Assembly (NCBI GenBank): GCA_030454085.1 | Contig: JAKDJD010000017.1 | Span: 1 to 57,297 of the forward strand | Source: Kocuria sp. | GTDB lineage: Bacteria; Actinomycetota; Actinomycetes; Actinomycetales; Micrococcaceae | Reading direction: 5' to 3' | DNA length: 57,297 bases | Shown: positions 1-9,011 of the stretch, piece after piece | Layout: each line of letters begins with the position of its first letter | Numbering within the stretch: the stretch's first letter is position 1 | The notes under the pieces: model-generated | Database searches by the model: none | Seen by the model: the letters and a program-made list of their open reading frames with translations, nothing else | Told to the model about the DNA's origin: nothing | Made by a program: the position numbers and the translations under genes

Positions 1-125
1 ACAATTTCACGGCCCTCCCCAGGATCCGCTCCGAGCGTCCGGCCCTGGACCTGCATCATCCGGAGCTGTCCACCAACCACGATGTCGCCTCGGCAGCTCG
101 CCAGGCCGCCACGGTCAACTCGTAG
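1..125 (+). CDS. ctaD: Cytochrome c oxidase subunit I, C-terminal fragment
   Basis: The window opens inside a gene whose frame starts at base 3 and ends at TAG 123-125. The 40 visible residues (NFTALPRIRSERPALDLHHP onward) match the C-terminal tail typical of actinobacterial aa3 oxidase subunit I. CtaD carries the heme a and heme a3/CuB centre that reduces oxygen; none of that catalytic region is inside the window. It lies 11 bases upstream of ctaF in the same orientation, the usual ctaCD-ctaF arrangement, with GGAGG just after the stop serving ctaF. The identification rests on the tail sequence and the neighbour. Confidence 0.85.
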   Translation, partial: NFTALPRIRSERPALDLHHPELSTNHDVASAARQAATVNS

Positions 126-136
126 GAGGCAAGTAG

Positions 137-538
137 ATGCGTGAAAATGCCATTCTGTTCTGGATCCTGTTCATCTTCTTTATCCCGGTGACGATCGTGT
201 ACGGATTCATGACGGGGTTCACCGAGTGGGTCGGCTTCCCGGCCCTCCTCCTGACGGCTTTGATGTCCGCCTTCCTCGGCTTCTTCTTCAGCTTCACCGC
301 GAAGAAGCACCCGAATCAGCCCTCGGACAACCTGGATGGTGAAATCGTCGACGCCGCCGGCGACTACGGCTTCTACTCCCCGTGGAGCTGGTGGCCGCTG
401 TTGCTGGCTATCGCAGCCGCGATCGGCGTCATCGCGATGGCCATCGGTTGGTGGATGCTCATGCTGGCGGCACCGGTTGCACTCATCGGCCTGGTCGGCT
501 GGGTCTACGAATACAGCCGCGGTAACCACGCCCACTAG
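137..538 (+). CDS. ctaF: Cytochrome c oxidase subunit IV (actinobacterial CtaF)
   Basis: A 133-residue membrane protein starting MRENAILFWILF. It has four hydrophobic segments (about residues 6-24, 30-52, 84-102 and 104-125), separated by a polar loop (KKHPNQPSDNLDGEIVDAAG) and the GFYSPWSWWP motif typical of the family. Length and architecture match CtaF, a small structural subunit found only in actinobacterial aa3 oxidases. The start is supported by GGAGG at 125-129. It is the last gene of the oxidase operon and is followed by a strong terminator. Confidence 0.93.
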   Translation: MRENAILFWILFIFFIPVTIVYGFMTGFTEWVGFPALLLTALMSAFLGFFFSFTAKKHPNQPSDNLDGEIVDAAGDYGFYSPWSWWPLLLAIAAAIGVIAMAIGWWMLMLAAPVALIGLVGWVYEYSRGNHAH

Positions 539-571
539 GCGATACCCGCACAGCAAATGACTAGATGGGCG

Positions 572-606
572 AAGAGCCCCGATCCTCGTACGGATCGGGG
601 CTCTTT
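572..606. terminator. Intrinsic terminator after ctaF
   Basis: A perfect 13-bp stem (AGAGCCCCGATCC at 573-585, GGATCGGGGCTCT at 592-604) encloses a 6-base loop and is followed by TTT. It lies 35 bases after ctaF and ends the oxidase operon. It could also stop leftward transcription from the damaged MFS gene. Confidence 0.88.
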
Positions 607-796
607 CCTGTACAAGCAACGGCCAACCGACTCGGGCCTTACCCGTGCCATACGGAAAGCACCCCGATTCCGGCCGTCCGCGGCGTGACCGTGTATTGCC
701 CCTGGCGGTCAGCGACCACCGTCCATGCGACGTACCGCGACCACCCCGGACCCCGTTGCCAACGCGCGCACAAATCCGCGCCACTTGCTCACGAGT

Positions 797-1976
797 TTAG
801 GATGGTGAGTCCTCCGAGGCCCTCGTGACCAGGCTTCCCTTGTAGAGGATGATGATCAGGGCTGCGGTAGTCAGCCCGCAGGCGACCCACACCGGGCCGA
901 GCAAACCGAGCTCTGATGACAGCACAAATCCCCCCAGTACGGGCCCAGCAGCGGCTCCTATATTCAAGGCCGGTGTCGCGTACGCGCCGGCCATGGTTGG
1001 TGCGCCCGAAGCCACATAAAGGACGCGGGCAATGAGTGTGCCACCTACCCCGAAAGACAGTACGCCCTGGACCAAGAACCATTCCCATGAGGGCAATAGG
1101 CTGGACGGCGACGAGCGCGAGAGCTATCCAACCCGCCAGCAGCAGCGGTCCTCCAAGACTCAGGACAAGACCTGATCGAGTGTCCGACAGACGGCCGGAC
1201 ATCGATACGCCGATGAATGACCCGACCCCGTATACCACCAAGATGACAGACACCCACGCGTCGGGTAGCCCGGCTACGTCGGTGACCACCGGAGCCAGGT
1301 AGGTAAAGAACGCGAAGGTTCCCGCGTTGACCAAAGCGGCAAGGGTCATGGCAAGAATGACCCGAATGTCGGCTAGTTGCCGGAGTTCGGCGTTGAGCTT
1401 CGGGGAAGCGGAAGGGGAAGGAACTTTCCCGGCGCCACCTGGTACTCCGCGGAATACGCCGTAGACGGCCGGTGCACAGAGGAGGACTATCGCCCAGAAC
1501 GTGATTCGCCAACCCCAGAGCGAACCGAGCAGTGCTCCTGCGGGAACCCCAGCGACGGTGGCGATCGTCGTTCCGGAGAGCAGGATCGACAGTGCACGGC
1601 CCTTCTGGTCCTCTGGCACCAAGGTGGTTGATGTGCTCAGCGCTACGGCGAGAAATCCCGCGTTGGCGACAGCGCTCAGCATCCGGGACAAGAGGAGAAG
1701 CGAGAACGCCGTTGTCATGGCCCCTACACAATGACTGCCAGCGAAGAGGAGCAGGCTCACGACCAGCGCGCCCTGTGGCGGCCAGCGACGACTGAAGGCT
1801 GCCATCAGGGGAGCGCCGAGGATCATACCTATGGCAAATGCAGAAGTGAGCAGCCCAGCGGTGCCGAGCGACACGTCGAGATCGGCCGCGATGGCGGGGA
1901 GAAGGCCCACCAGCATGAATTCTGAGGTGCCCATGACGAAAACGGCCAGGGCAAGCATGTAGAGAGCGAAAGGCAT
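797..1976 (-). pseudogene. MFS efflux transporter (Cmx/chloramphenicol-type), frameshifted
   Basis: The N-terminal ~300 residues form an ordinary 12-TM drug:proton antiporter of the Cmx type: the MGTSEFMLVGLLP start, a conserved stretch after TM2, and matching helices to about TM9. The frame then breaks near 1074-1081. The next frame continues the family sequence (LVQGVLSFGVGGTLIARVLY, then APTMAGAYATPALNIGAAAG) to a stop at 797. One extra base in ATGGTTCTTGGTC explains it; removing the C restores MVLVQGVLSFG. The unshifted frame runs into non-membrane arginine-rich sequence to 789. This is either a real disruption of the last three or four helices or an assembly error. Its neighbour is also a pseudogene, which favours decay. 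Confidence 0.85.
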
Positions 1977-2272
1977 CGAATACTCCGAGGTGAGAAAACC
2001 GAAAATGTTTCTTCTCGGACCACAGCAAACGCCTTGGGAGAGATATACGCGCGCCCGTTCAGGCCCACGAGCCGGGCATCTACAGGTTCAAGGGGTTGGC
2101 GGTTGGTCCGTCAACCCCTGACTTGTCTGATTCGGGACTCTGCATGACCCAGACTCTACACGTGGTGATGAATCAGTTCTTCGTGCAGAGGATCGTCGTG
2201 GTCGGCCCTCCTGTCAGCCGACCTGATATCCCTGCCCCGTGAGTGGACTATCACCAGGGGTCGGCTGGACCG
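1977..2272. other. Intergenic region between two damaged genes
   Basis: These 296 bases separate the divergent MFS and VOC pseudogenes. I see no convincing coding frame, tRNA or strong terminator. Promoters for both genes would be expected here, but I cannot place -35/-10 boxes with confidence. Confidence 0.5.
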
Positions 2273-2794
2273 ATGGACCAGCGAATCTTACCCATCGCAC
2301 TGGCAACATCGGATCTGGCCGCATCTCGACGCTTCTACGTTGACGGTCTTGGATGGGCCACTTAAGTAGAAGCCGACGACGTCTTGATGATGCGGACCGG
2401 AGCGCATCTGCTCTTGTCCCTGTGGGAGGCGGGAAGCGTTCGAGGAGGAGGTTGGCGCTAATGCTCCAGGCCTGGACTTGCACCATTCACGCTCGCTCAC
2501 CATGTTGATTCGGCAGAAGAGGTGGATGGAGTCCTGCGAGCGGCTCACGAGGCCGGGGCGAACTTCGTGCCTATGGCGGCCCATCGCGAGAGGGGCGGGT
2601 ACAGCGGATATTTTGCCGATTCCGATAGGTTCCGCTGGGAGGTCGCCTGGGAACCTGGACCCGTCAGTGACGTCGTCCTGTCCTATTGCGCTGGGCTCAG
2701 GTTTTCGCGGGGGAGTACAGACCCGGGTCCCCACACGAAGCGTGGCGTGGACCGGGTCTTGGACTCAGCTGTGGGACGTGGAGCGTCCGCGTGA
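2273..2794 (+). pseudogene. VOC-family (glyoxalase/bleomycin-resistance fold) protein, two in-frame stops
   Basis: Read from ATG 2273, one frame gives a recognisable VOC protein: MDQRILPIALATSDLAASRRF and GLGWAT, then TAA at 2363-2365; VEADDVLMMRTGAHLLLSLW, then TAA at 2459-2461; then LAHHVDSAEEVDGVLRAA, GGYSGYFADSDRFRWEVAW and on to a stop at 2794. GGYSGYFADPDGHxWEVAWNP is a family hallmark. The reading frame is intact throughout, so the damage is point mutations and not indels. Residues after about 2680 no longer resemble the family. The gene is almost certainly nonfunctional as a full-length protein. It sits beside the broken MFS pump. Confidence 0.8.
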
Positions 2795-2848
2795 CTTCGA
2801 CAGTCTGTCAGTGGACGATGCCGTTTTCTCAAGCGCACAGACAGCAAG

Positions 2849-2885
2849 AAGGCCCCGCTCCCTGGTGTGGGGGCGGGGCCTTTTC
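2849..2885. terminator. Intrinsic terminator after qcrB
   Basis: A 10-bp GC-rich stem (AAGGCCCCGC at 2849-2858, GCGGGGCCTT at 2873-2882) that can extend inward through CCC/GGG lies 21 bases beyond the end of qcrB. On the minus strand it ends the cytochrome bc1 operon. The TTTT on the plus side suggests it works in both directions. Confidence 0.85.
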
Positions 2886-2905
2886 CTACGGGCTGTGTCG
2901 GTCGC

Positions 2906-4534
2906 TCAGTGGCTGCCGGATTCCAGCTCGTGGTGCTTGTGTGCTGCTTCCAGTTCCTCGGGCGAAACCGGGGCAACGCGGTCCTCGAAGAAGAGGCGCG
3001 ACAACCGGCCGCGAACCTTCTCGCCGCCGCTGATCTTGCCCTTCTTATCGGGCTGAGCCGGGGTGACCACGGGCGAATTGAAGTTCACCAGCCGGTACCT
3101 GTCGTACTCATTGAGCGGCTCGTGGACCTCGATGAATTCGCCGTGCGGCAATTGGACCACTCGACCGGTCTCGATGCCATGAAGCACCAGTTCGCGGTCC
3201 TTGCGTTGCAGCGAAAGGCAGATTCTGCGAGTGATCTCGAAGGCAATGAACGGTCCGAAGAAGAAGAAGAACCGAAGCACGTAGGCCACATCGTTCAGCG
3301 CCACATGGAAGTGGGTCGCAATGAGGTCGGAGCTCGCAGCCATCATCATGATCGAGTACCACGTGACACCCGCGACGCCGGCTCCCGTCCGGAAAGGAGC
3401 GTTGCGAGGACGGTCCAGGATGTGGTGTTCGCGATTGTCCTTGGTAACCCAGCGTTCCAACCAGGGCCAGGTGAAGAACAGACCCAGAAGGATTGCAGCC
3501 GGAACCATCGGGAGCAGAACAGCCAGGACCCAGGTTCCGCCGGCCTGAACCTGCCAGTGCCAGGGCCATGCGCCGGGCATGAGGCGGAGCGCGCCGTCGA
3601 CCCAACCGATGTACCAGTCAGGCTGAGTACCAGCCTGAACGGGGGAGGGATCGTAGGGACCGTAGTTCCAGATCGCGTTGATCGTCACTGTCCCGGCCAT
3701 GAGAGCAATGATGCCGAAGACCACGAAGAAGAATCCGCCGGCCTTGGCCGCGTACACCGGCCCCACAGGGAATCCGACAACGTTTTTCTCGGTCCGGCCC
3801 GGGCCCGGGTACTGGGTGTGCTTGTGAACAACAACCATGAACAGGTGGATGGCCACGGTCAGCAGGATCAGCGCAGGGATGATCATGATGTGCAACGTAT
3901 ACAGGCGCCCGATCACCGAGTGACCCGGGAACTCGCCTCCGAAGAAGAACAGAGACAAATGAGTTCCCACGAGGGGGATAGCCTTCATGACGCCGTCGAT
4001 AATGCGCAGACCGTTGCCGGAGAGCACATCGTCCGGAAGTGAATACCCGGTGAAGCCTGCCGCCATGGACAGCACGAAGAGCATGCCGCCGACAACCCAG
4101 TTCAGCTCACGCGGACGCCGGAACGCACCGGTGAAGAACACACGCATCATATGCACGGCGATAGCAACCACGAACATCAGCGCGGCCCAGTGATGTACCT
4201 GTCGCATGAACAGGCCGCCACGGATGTCGAATGAAATGTGCAGGGTGGAAGCGTAGGCGGCCGACATCTCGACGCCCTTCATCGGCACATAGCTTCCGTC
4301 GTAGACCTTCGACGTCATCGAAGGGTCGAAGAAGAAAGTCAGGTACGTCCCGGACAGGATCAGGATCACGAGGCTGTAGAGGGCAACCTCGCCGAACATG
4401 AACGTCCAGTGGTCCGGGAAGATCTTCCGGCCGAACTCGCGGACAATGCCGGACATGCCCACGCGAGTATCCACAAAGTTTGCAATGCGCCCCGGGGTGG
4501 TCGAGGCCTGGTATTCGTTTACAGCATTAGACAT
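2906..4534 (-). CDS. qcrB: Cytochrome bc1 complex cytochrome b subunit
   Basis: A 542-residue polytopic membrane protein, the quinol-oxidising core of complex III. Paired heme-b histidines are visible near residues 114/128 and 215/230, and the Qo-site motif appears as PDWY (in GTQPDWYIGW), the actinobacterial variant of PEWY. A hydrophilic C-terminal extension of over 100 residues is also usual in actinobacteria. It is the last gene of ctaE-qcrC-qcrA-qcrB and starts 2 bases after the qcrA stop, so the two are probably translationally coupled. It would form a supercomplex with the aa3 oxidase, diheme QcrC replacing a soluble cytochrome c. Confidence 0.97.
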   Translation of the reverse strand: MSNAVNEYQASTTPGRIANFVDTRVGMSGIVREFGRKIFPDHWTFMFGEVALYSLVILILSGTYLTFFFDPSMTSKVYDGSYVPMKGVEMSAAYASTLHISFDIRGGLFMRQVHHWAALMFVVAIAVHMMRVFFTGAFRRPRELNWVVGGMLFVLSMAAGFTGYSLPDDVLSGNGLRIIDGVMKAIPLVGTHLSLFFFGGEFPGHSVIGRLYTLHIMIIPALILLTVAIHLFMVVVHKHTQYPGPGRTEKNVVGFPVGPVYAAKAGGFFFVVFGIIALMAGTVTINAIWNYGPYDPSPVQAGTQPDWYIGWVDGALRLMPGAWPWHWQVQAGGTWVLAVLLPMVPAAILLGLFFTWPWLERWVTKDNREHHILDRPRNAPFRTGAGVAGVTWYSIMMMAASSDLIATHFHVALNDVAYVLRFFFFFGPFIAFEITRRICLSLQRKDRELVLHGIETGRVVQLPHGEFIEVHEPLNEYDRYRLVNFNSPVVTPAQPDKKGKISGGEKVRGRLSRLFFEDRVAPVSPEELEAAHKHHELESGSH

Positions 4535-4536
4535 GT

Positions 4537-5628
4537 TTAGGCCTCACTCGCCATCTCTTGCTTCTGCTTGCCCCGCTCCCAGTACGCCGGACCGACCGGC
4601 TCATGGAAGTCGCTGCGGGCCACGAGGTATCCCTCGGAATCGACAGTGATCGGCAACTGGGGCAGAGCGTGCGCGGCGGGGCCGAATACGACAGCGCATT
4701 CGTTGGCCGCGTCGAACGTGGACTGGTGGCACGGGCACAACAGGTGGTGCGTGCGCTGCTCGTACAGGGCGATGGGACAACCGACGTGGGTGCACACCTT
4801 GGAGTAGGCGATGATTCCGTCGACGTTCCAATCCTTGCGGTCATCGGACACATGGAGTTCTTCGGGATCCATGCGCATGAGCAGAACCACTGCCTTGGCC
4901 TTCTCCTCGAGGTATCCGTCCTCATGGGAGATGTCCAAGATGTTTTCCGGCAAGACGTGGTAGGCGGAGCCCAAGGTGACATCCGAGGCCTTGATGGGGG
5001 TCCCAGAGGGGTCACGGACAAGCCGAACGCCCTTGTCCCACAAGGTGTGCGAGAGAACCTTGGGATCGATCGGTCCGAGCTCGCGGAACAGGGTGATGAA
5101 AGTCAGCGGCGCAAGAATGATCGCACCAATCATCGTGTTGCGCAGCAACGGACGGCGCTTGATCCCGGACTCGTCGATGATCGTCTCGACGATTTCCTGA
5201 GCAGAAGCCCTGGATTCTTCCGAACTGATCTCATGGCGCATCTCGACCATTTCGTGGTCGGGCATGAGGGTACGAGCCCACTGGACGATTCCAATGCCGA
5301 TACCGAACATCGTGCATGCAATGCCGAGGCCGAGCAACAGGTTCTGGAGCCGAAGGTTGCTGGTCGGATCCGGATTGTTCACGTTGAACATGTCCCCGTC
5401 CGCCTTGATGGCGAAGAAGCCGATCCAGAAGACGAACGCTCCGACGATGGACAGAACGAAAAGCCAGGAGACCTGGCGCTCGGCGCGCTTGGCACGCTTG
5501 GGGTCCAGGTCGGTCAGACGCGGTTCGTGATGCGGGAGACCGGGATCCGGGAATTGTTCCTGATTCTGGTCTCCTGAGGTAGCAACGGCGCCGGAACGCT
5601 CCGGTGCTCCGTCACGATGGTTGCCCAT
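4537..5628 (-). CDS. qcrA: Cytochrome bc1 complex Rieske iron-sulfur subunit
   Basis: A 363-residue protein with three membrane segments (about 53-73, 95-116, 162-182), as in actinobacterial Rieske proteins, which carry two more helices than the mitochondrial form. The [2Fe-2S] ligands are C279-T-H281 with C284, and C298-P-C300-H301 in CPCHQSTFD; C284 and C300 form the stabilising disulfide. It accepts an electron from quinol at QcrB and passes it to the QcrC hemes. Actinobacterial Rieske proteins use both Sec and Tat for insertion, and tatA/tatC are in this window. Confidence 0.97.
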   Translation of the reverse strand: MGNHRDGAPERSGAVATSGDQNQEQFPDPGLPHHEPRLTDLDPKRAKRAERQVSWLFVLSIVGAFVFWIGFFAIKADGDMFNVNNPDPTSNLRLQNLLLGLGIACTMFGIGIGIVQWARTLMPDHEMVEMRHEISSEESRASAQEIVETIIDESGIKRRPLLRNTMIGAIILAPLTFITLFRELGPIDPKVLSHTLWDKGVRLVRDPSGTPIKASDVTLGSAYHVLPENILDISHEDGYLEEKAKAVVLLMRMDPEELHVSDDRKDWNVDGIIAYSKVCTHVGCPIALYEQRTHHLLCPCHQSTFDAANECAVVFGPAAHALPQLPITVDSEGYLVARSDFHEPVGPAYWERGKQKQEMASEA

Positions 5629-5686
5629 GTGATCCTCTAACTTCCTTGGTACGAGCTACTGGTAGGTGTGTGATGCGCGGTCGGGC

Positions 5687-6481
5687 TTATGCGGACCGCG
5701 AGGTCAGCCACACGGTGAAACCGATGACCAGACCCAGACCAATGGTCCAGATGAACAGGCCCTCCGAGACGGGGCCGAGCGAGCCGAGCGCCAGACCGCC
5801 GGGGGAGCTGTTGCTCTCCTGAGCCTTCAGATAAGTGATGACGTCACGCTTCTCATCCGGGGTGATGTTGGCGTCGTTGAACACCGGCATGTTCTGAGGA
5901 CCGGTTTCCATAGCCTCGTAGATGTGCTCTTCGGAGACATCCATGAGGGTGGGAGCGAACTTGCCGCGCGTCAGCGCACCGCCAGAGCCTGCGGCGTTGT
6001 GGCACATTGCGCAGTTCGCGAGGAACACCTTGGCGCCGTTAGCGGCATCTCCCTTGCTGGTGTCCAGGGATTCCTTGTCCGGAACGCCAGGACCGGCACC
6101 GAGGGAAGCGACGTAGGAAGACAGCTGCTTGGTCTGGTCGTCAGTGAACTGTCCCGGCTTGATCTGGGCCTGAGTGCCCTGCATCTGCATGGGCATACGT
6201 CCGGTTCCGACCTGGAAGTCAACCGCAGCGGCGCCCACACCGACCAACGACGGGCCGTTGTCGGTGCCTTCGCCGCTGGTTCCGTGGCAGGTTGCGCAGT
6301 TCGACTGGAACAGCTTCTGTCCTGCGGCGATGTCGTCGGCAGTGTAGTTCTGTTCCGAGTCGGCCTTGGCCTGATTGGTGGCGGAGGCAACTGCATAGAG
6401 GCCACCAGTCAGGACGAGGGCGACTGCCAACAGAATAATGGCCGCCAGTGGGTGACGCCGCTTCTGGGAGAGTGCCTTCAC
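5687..6481 (-). CDS. qcrC: Cytochrome bc1 complex diheme cytochrome c subunit
   Basis: A 264-residue protein with an N-terminal membrane anchor (about 12-35), two c-type heme sites, CATCH at 62-66 and CAMCH at 157-161, and a C-terminal helix (about 240-258). Two hemes in one anchored subunit is the actinobacterial arrangement that lets the bc1 complex deliver electrons directly to CtaC of the oxidase. It lies between ctaE and qcrA in the same operon. Confidence 0.96.
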   Translation of the reverse strand: MKALSQKRRHPLAAIILLAVALVLTGGLYAVASATNQAKADSEQNYTADDIAAGQKLFQSNCATCHGTSGEGTDNGPSLVGVGAAAVDFQVGTGRMPMQMQGTQAQIKPGQFTDDQTKQLSSYVASLGAGPGVPDKESLDTSKGDAANGAKVFLANCAMCHNAAGSGGALTRGKFAPTLMDVSEEHIYEAMETGPQNMPVFNDANITPDEKRDVITYLKAQESNSSPGGLALGSLGPVSEGLFIWTIGLGLVIGFTVWLTSRSA

Positions 6482-6536
6482 GTCAAGAGTTCCTTTGTCT
6501 GTGTGTGATTGATGTGTGGGCGGGCGATCCGCGGCG

Positions 6537-7175
6537 CTACTTCACGAAGTAGACCACGATGAACAGCACGATCCAGACCACATCGACGAAGTGCCAGTAA
6601 TAGGAAACCACGATCGCCGAGGTTGCCTCGTAGTGTCCGAATCGCTTGGCGACGTACGCGCGTCCGATGATGAAGAGGAACGCGATCAGACCGGCGGTCA
6701 CGTGCAATGCGTGGAAGCCTGTCGTGATGTAGAACGCCGAACCATAGACGCTGGCCGCGATGGAAACGCCTTCGGAGACTAGAGTCGCGTACTCCATGGC
6801 CTGGACGCTGACGAAGAAGGCGCCCATGACGAAGGTCAGGAGGAACCACTCAACCATGCCCCACTGGCCGACCTGGAAGATCGATCCTGTGCGACGGGCC
6901 TTGAGCTGCTCGGCCTTGAACACGCCGAACTGGCAGGTGACCGAGCTCAGGACGAGCACGATCGTGTTCGTCAGGGCCAGCGGGATATTCAGGTGGTGGG
7001 TGTTCTCCGCCCACACGTCGGGCGACGTGGCCCGCAGGGTGAAGTACATGGCAAACAGTCCGGCAAAGAACATCAGCTCACTCGCGAGCCACACCACCGT
7101 GCCGACGGACACGATGTTGGGGCGATTGAGCGTCGGTTGTGCCGACTTACTGGGAGTATGGGTTGCAGTTGTCAC
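6537..7175 (-). CDS. ctaE: Cytochrome c oxidase subunit III
   Basis: A 212-residue protein with the five-helix subunit III fold of actinobacterial aa3 oxidases: [20 protein letters not shown] near the start, the [14 protein letters not shown] motif, and the ending [21 protein letters not shown]. An in-frame extension to 7316 is open, but family length and homology favour the GTG at 7175 ([13 protein letters not shown]). No Shine-Dalgarno precedes this GTG; a -10-like hexamer lies six bases upstream, so translation is probably leaderless. It is the first gene of the ctaE-qcrCAB operon and diverges from trpD. Confidence 0.93.
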   Translation of the reverse strand: MTTATHTPSKSAQPTLNRPNIVSVGTVVWLASELMFFAGLFAMYFTLRATSPDVWAENTHHLNIPLALTNTIVLVLSSVTCQFGVFKAEQLKARRTGSIFQVGQWGMVEWFLLTFVMGAFFVSVQAMEYATLVSEGVSIAASVYGSAFYITTGFHALHVTAGLIAFLFIIGRAYVAKRFGHYEATSAIVVSYYWHFVDVVWIVLFIVVYFVK

Positions 7176-7181
7176 ATAGAC

Positions 7182-7211
7182 ATTATGTCGGTAAAACTCC
7201 CGCCGAACCAA
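7182..7211 (-). promoter_or_regulatory. Predicted leaderless promoter of ctaE-qcrCAB
   Basis: On the minus strand TTGGTT (7206-7211), an 18-base spacer and CATAAT (7182-7187) are followed by six bases and the GTG start of ctaE. Transcription would begin at or next to the start codon. The -10 overlaps a perfect palindrome, GACAT-T-ATGTC, at 7179-7189. Confidence 0.45.
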
Positions 7212-7415
7212 CAGGAGCCGGTGCGCGTCGCTCTGGCGTGTCATCCTGAGCTCTGCAGATCGCCTCTTTGGCGCGGTTTTGCAGGGATTCGCCGTGGTTC
7301 TGGCCTTTAAAGTCACGTAATGGTGGGACGACCGCCACAGTCGAAGGCCCAGGATTCATTCAGCTTCCGCACAGGATGCCGGCGTAGGGGTCACAGGAAG
7401 GTCCACTTCATCGCC

Positions 7416-7421
7416 TAGGGT
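7416..7421 (+). promoter_or_regulatory. Predicted -10 box of trpD (leaderless)
   Basis: TAGGGT fits the actinobacterial TANNNT -10 pattern and sits six bases before the trpD ATG at 7428, with no Shine-Dalgarno between them. I could not identify a good -35. Confidence 0.4.
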
Positions 7422-7427
7422 TGTCGT

Positions 7428-8483
7428 ATGAGCAACACCGAGAGCGCCGGCGCGCAGCCAACGTGGAAGAGTCTGATCAACGCGATCGAACGGCACGAGG
7501 ACCTGAGTTACGACGAGGCTGCCTGGGCAATGAGAGAGATGATGTCCGGTCTGGCTGACCCGGTCCAGGTGGCCGCATTCCTGGTGGGACTGCACACCAA
7601 GGGGGAGACGGCGGAGGAGCTCCACGGCCTTTCGGAGCAGATGCTGGACATGGCGGAGCCGTACGGTGGACCCAGAGACGCAGTAGATATCGTGGGAACC
7701 GGTGGCGATCAGCACAACACGGTCAATATCTCGACGATGGCTTCTCTCGTCATTGCCGGGGCCGGCGTCAAGGTCGTGAAGCATGGCAATCGGGCGTCGT
7801 CGTCATCAACAGGATCGGCGGATGCACTGGAACGGCTGGGCCTGCCTCTCGATGCACCCGCGGCACGGGTCGAGGCTTCCGTCAGCGAGGTCGGCATTTC
7901 GTTCCTTTTTGCCAATACCTACCATCCGGCCATGCGATACATCGGCCCCATCCGCAAGACGCTCGGGGTCCCCACCGTCTTCAATTATCTGGGCCCGCTG
8001 GCCAACCCGGCACGTGTCGCCTCATCCGTGATCGGGGTGTCGAGCACACGCATCGCGCCTCTCATGGCGGATGTCTTTGCGCGCCGAGGGGATCACGCGC
8101 TCGTGTTCACGGGACCACTGAACCTCGATGAGTTGAGTCTGATCGGACCAACTCAGATGTGGGAAGCCCACGACGGCCACATCACCGAGAGTGTGATCGA
8201 AGTGGCCGATCTTGATCTCCCGTCGAACACTCTGGGCGACATCACCGGCAAGGACGCGCAGTTCAATGCCGAAGTCATTCAGCGGGTGATGGCAGGGGAG
8301 AGCGGCCCCATTCGCGACACGGTCGTACTCAATGCGGCCGCTGGTCTGGTCGCTGCAGAGAGGGATGCGTCGGCTCCGCTGACCGATCGACTCAACGCTG
8401 CAATCTCTCAAGCTCAGGATTCGCTGGATTCCGGCCGTGCGGAAGAGGTTCTGACCTCGTGGATCAGATTTCTCAAAGATTAA
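7428..8483 (+). CDS. trpD: Anthranilate phosphoribosyltransferase
   Basis: A 351-residue enzyme for the second step of tryptophan synthesis, transferring phosphoribose from PRPP to anthranilate. The diphosphate-binding GTGGD lies at 90-94 in DIVGTGGDQHNTVNISTM, and the anthranilate-site KHGNRASSS at about 118-126. The length is normal. It stands alone, without other trp genes, divergent from ctaE; trpD next to the cytochrome bc1/oxidase genes is a common actinobacterial arrangement. Confidence 0.96.
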   Translation: MSNTESAGAQPTWKSLINAIERHEDLSYDEAAWAMREMMSGLADPVQVAAFLVGLHTKGETAEELHGLSEQMLDMAEPYGGPRDAVDIVGTGGDQHNTVNISTMASLVIAGAGVKVVKHGNRASSSSTGSADALERLGLPLDAPAARVEASVSEVGISFLFANTYHPAMRYIGPIRKTLGVPTVFNYLGPLANPARVASSVIGVSSTRIAPLMADVFARRGDHALVFTGPLNLDELSLIGPTQMWEAHDGHITESVIEVADLDLPSNTLGDITGKDAQFNAEVIQRVMAGESGPIRDTVVLNAAAGLVAAERDASAPLTDRLNAAISQAQDSLDSGRAEEVLTSWIRFLKD

Positions 8484-8536
8484 ACCTATACTTTAAGGTG
8501 AATAGGTGGTAGCCTCGCAGTCAACGATGCCATGAC

Positions 8537-8956
8537 TCACGATCGACGCTGGCTGATCTTGGCGGCGAGGCGTGCCAGCATGCGGTAACCCAGCAGAAAG
8601 ACCGCGTTGGCGATGGTTGCCACGACGATGAAGGACCAATGTGTCCCGCTTCCTGTCGCGGCACGGAGGAGCATGCCGACTATGACGGTCGCAAGCCAGA
8701 TGGTCACGCCCGAAGGGGCAAGACTCGCAGGGGCGCGCCAGGCTCTGGATAGCAACCAACCAACGGCCGCACCGACGAGAAACGGCCATGCCGTCAGGGC
8801 GGTTCCTGCGAGACCTTCGCCGTGGGAACTGCGGCCGATGGCGGCGAAGAGGATCACGAGCACGACGTCAGCTGCAACATACGGCCACACGGGCGCAGAC
8901 TTCGTCGGGCGCTGGCCAGAGTTGTTCACCGTATGGGTTGTTTCGATGGAAGGCAT
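8537..8956 (-). CDS. DUF3054 family membrane protein
   Basis: A 139-residue protein with four predicted membrane segments (about 27-43, 53-70, 83-100, 108-130). The pattern PYVAADVVLVILFAAIGRSSH, then AWPFLVGAAVGW, then GVTIWLATVIVGMLLR is that of DUF3054, a small uncharacterised family common in actinobacteria. The function is unknown. On the minus strand TAGATT (8963-8968) lies six bases before the ATG, and there is no Shine-Dalgarno, so it is probably leaderless. It is convergent with trpD and divergent from the NfeD/SPFH pair. Confidence 0.8.
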   Translation of the reverse strand: MPSIETTHTVNNSGQRPTKSAPVWPYVAADVVLVILFAAIGRSSHGEGLAGTALTAWPFLVGAAVGWLLSRAWRAPASLAPSGVTIWLATVIVGMLLRAATGSGTHWSFIVVATIANAVFLLGYRMLARLAAKISQRRS

Positions 8957-9011
8957 GCACCGAATCTATCCCAGGGCTCACATCAGGAGCGACCGGGGGC
9001 CAGGTCGAAAG

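Noticed and set aside
2801..2825. CTGTCAGTG considered as a PafBC-type damage promoter
   Set aside because: No TANNNT -10 at the required spacing, and no gene start follows.
8484..8510. ACCTAT...ATAGGT inverted repeat after trpD considered as an iron-responsive (DtxR/IdeR) box
   Set aside because: Similarity to the TTAGGTTAGGCTAACCTAA consensus is poor beyond the outer arms, and it lies between convergent genes, not at a promoter.
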